Under the pieces are notes generated by a model. That model worked only from the letters and a program-made list of their open reading frames with translations, searched no databases and was not told where the DNA came from. A stretch of 64,000 nucleotides of DNA, taken from Takakia lepidozioides. Taxonomy: Eukaryota; Streptophyta; Takakiopsida; Takakiales; Takakiaceae. Where the stretch lies: the NCBI GenBank assembly GCA_030704615.1, contig CM060733.1, forward strand, positions 62,186,001-62,250,000, in the 5' to 3' direction. Positions 62,518 through 64,000 of this stretch are shown one piece after another; the first letter of the stretch is position 1; every line of letters starts with the position of its first letter. The translations under genes were made by a program, and so were the position numbers.

Positions 62518-64000
62518 GATTCGGGCCCAGACCTCTCATTCTGCATCTGGCCAAACATAACTCCAATTTATGCAAGTCCTCATTCTTAGAGCTGTACACA
62601 CTGAAATCATCCAAGAACACCTGCATGAAATCATCCAGATACTCATGAAAAGATTCACTTATCACTCTCTGAAAGGTTGCTGGTGCATTACAAAGTCCAA
62701 AGGGCATGACTTTGTATGCATAAGCACCCCAGTCTGTGATGAAAGCTGTCTTTCCCTGGTCTTCTTCTGCCACTTGCACTTGATTATAACCACTGAAGCC
62801 ATCCATGAATGAGTACATCTCATGGCCTGCCACAGTGTTCAATACTGCTTCTGTGAATGGTAATCCTTCTTCGTGCAAGCATTCAACTTCTTATAGATCA
62901 CACAAACTCTTAGTTTACTATTCTTCTTGGGAACTATCACAATGGGTGACAACCAAGTTGTATACTCTATTGGGTATATAAACTTAGCCTCAGCCAACTT
63001 CTTGATCTCTTCTCCAACCTTTTGTGCATAGTTGGGATTCATTCTGTACCTAGCCTGCTTGATTGGTACTGACCCTTGTTCCAGTTCAATCTTATGCTGA
63101 CAGATCTCAGGTGGTATCCCTTTTAGATCCTCGTAGCTCCAAGCAAATACATCTCTGTATTTGATGAACAAACTCTTAGCTTCTTCAAAGAATTCTGGCT
63201 CCAAATCAGCTCCTACCTTCACCATCCTCGGTTCCTCTTTAGTTCCCACATTCACTTCCCTCACTTGCTCATCAGCTTTGATTGTCCAACCAGTCACCAC
63301 TTCATCCTTTAAACTCACAGTGGCTGGTTCCTCTAGGATTTCCATTTCTCCTTCTTTTTCTTCATAGAAATGTGATGGGTAACTGCTGGTTTCCTCATCA
63401 ATCGGTGTTGTTGACACTACACCACAGCAGATACCCCTTAAACAACTTAGGCCTTCCAGCCGCATCTCTGCAACCTGCTCCCACTCTGGGTGTGCAACAA
63501 ACAGGGTAGCTTCCTGCTCCTCATCCAGTCCTCCTCTCCAGTCATACTCTCTGACTCCTCGAGGTCTTCTCGTAGCAGGTAATCTACTAGATTTCTTAGT
63601 GGTAATTTGTATCTCGTGTATCCCATCATGCACAGTTAGTAACTGAGAATTCCAGTCATGGAATACCCTGGCCTGTTTCAGCCACGGACGTCCCAACAAT
63701 AAGGAGTAAGCTTCCATGACTTCATCCATTTTTAACACAGTTACTGTGATCATAAAGATCATATTTTGAATCTGTATCTTAACTCCTCTTATCAATCCCA
63801 ATGGCTGTACACTTCTTTGATCTGCCATTGTTACTGTAAATGGGGCTGGCTTCATGTTACTTAGACCAAGCTTCTGCCTTTATTGGTCTGTCATGATGTT
63901 CACTCTAGAGCCTCCATCTATCAGTACATCAGTTAGTTCTGTGCTTCCAATTCTCAATTGGATTACTGGCATAGAATTATCAAAGTCCATGACTGTTTCT
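62518..64000 (-). pseudogene. Ty3-B protease-reverse transcriptase, cut by MULE-A3
   Basis: Read on the minus strand from the window edge: end of the protease active-site region (the IDGG codons lie near 63,920), LLLGRPWLKQARVFHDW, the linker with MEILEEPATVSLKDEVV, then RT: HKIELEQGSVPIKQARYRMN, WLSPIVIVPKKNSKLRVCV, a frameshift at about 62,870, and FMDGFSGYNQVQV, KVMPFGLCNAPATFQRV and the catalytic FLDDFSVYS box near 62,600. It stops at GLGPNR, where the MULE-A3 end is inserted. It supplies the linker that is split in Ty3-A. A stop in the protease part (GLY-stop, 63,856-63,880) shows decay. It continues beyond the window. Confidence 0.8.

Noticed and set aside
26607-62526. Target duplication pairing AAACTGTTC (26,607) with GATTCGGGC (62,518)
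   Set aside because: The nine-base words are unrelated; these ends belong to different insertions.
1-64000. tRNA, rRNA or other stable RNA genes
   Set aside because: No cloverleaf-like or rRNA-like sequence was noticed on reading; not tested by a covariance model.

Overview
The window is nuclear repeat DNA from a green plant. Nested Ty3/gypsy retrotransposons have been invaded by Mutator-like (MULE) DNA transposons whose genes have GT-AG introns. No ordinary host gene, rRNA, tRNA or CRISPR array was seen. The Ty3 family and the palindrome-rich MULEs recall the charophyte alga Chara, but that is recognition from memory and only a moderate-confidence inference.

Layout. 1-1,051: fragment of a MULE cargo gene. 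1,052-10,149: Ty3-1, a decayed LTR retrotransposon (LTR, broken gag, deletion of protease-RT, integrase, an extra ORF block, polypurine tract, LTR). 10,150-11,383: first part of a second Ty3 copy (Ty3-A: gag zinc knuckle, protease). 11,384-26,606: MULE-A1, a 15.2-kb element and the most complete one. 26,607-40,058: the rest of Ty3-A on the opposite strand, split by two 5-6 kb elements of a related family (MULE-B2, 27,183-32,626; MULE-B1, 32,855-39,198), each with a matching 9-10 bp target duplication. 40,059-48,465: MULE-A2, an internally deleted A copy in inverse orientation. 48,466-50,940: a diverged MULE-C transposase relic. About 50,940-52,356: Ty3-C remnant. 52,357-52,856: 500-N gap. 52,857-62,517: MULE-A3, the left two thirds of another A copy. 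62,518-64,000: Ty3-B protease-RT.

The central observation is the make-up of the MULE-A and MULE-B elements. Besides a SWIM-type MULE transposase they carry a divergently transcribed, about 10-exon gene for a protein of about 1,435 residues. Its N-terminal half holds a ParB/sulfiredoxin-like segment (DGNHR) and its C-terminal half looks like a beta-class N4/N6 DNA methyltransferase in permuted motif order (DIPDGE, then VLDLICGTG). MULE-A also carries a divergent pair of unknown paralogous genes (called P1 and P2 here). Between the cargo gene and the transposase lies an array of 27 palindromes whose centres are exactly 53 bp apart except for one 113-bp step. MULE-B elements have arrays of different palindromes at 53, 74 or 95 bp. 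These values differ by 21 bp, two helical turns, so sites stay on one face of the DNA while sequences diverge. A plausible reading is a transposon-encoded DNA-binding or modifying protein acting on its own phased cis sites, comparable in logic to VANC anti-silencing proteins of VANDAL MULEs or to ParB-parS. This is inference.

Most genes here are broken by one or two frameshifts that differ between copies, so the elements look recently active as a family but individually decayed. The target duplication of MULE-A1 is found not at its right end but at the end of MULE-A2. The segment 26,607-40,058 is therefore inverted relative to its original arrangement, by recombination between inverted copies or by assembly.
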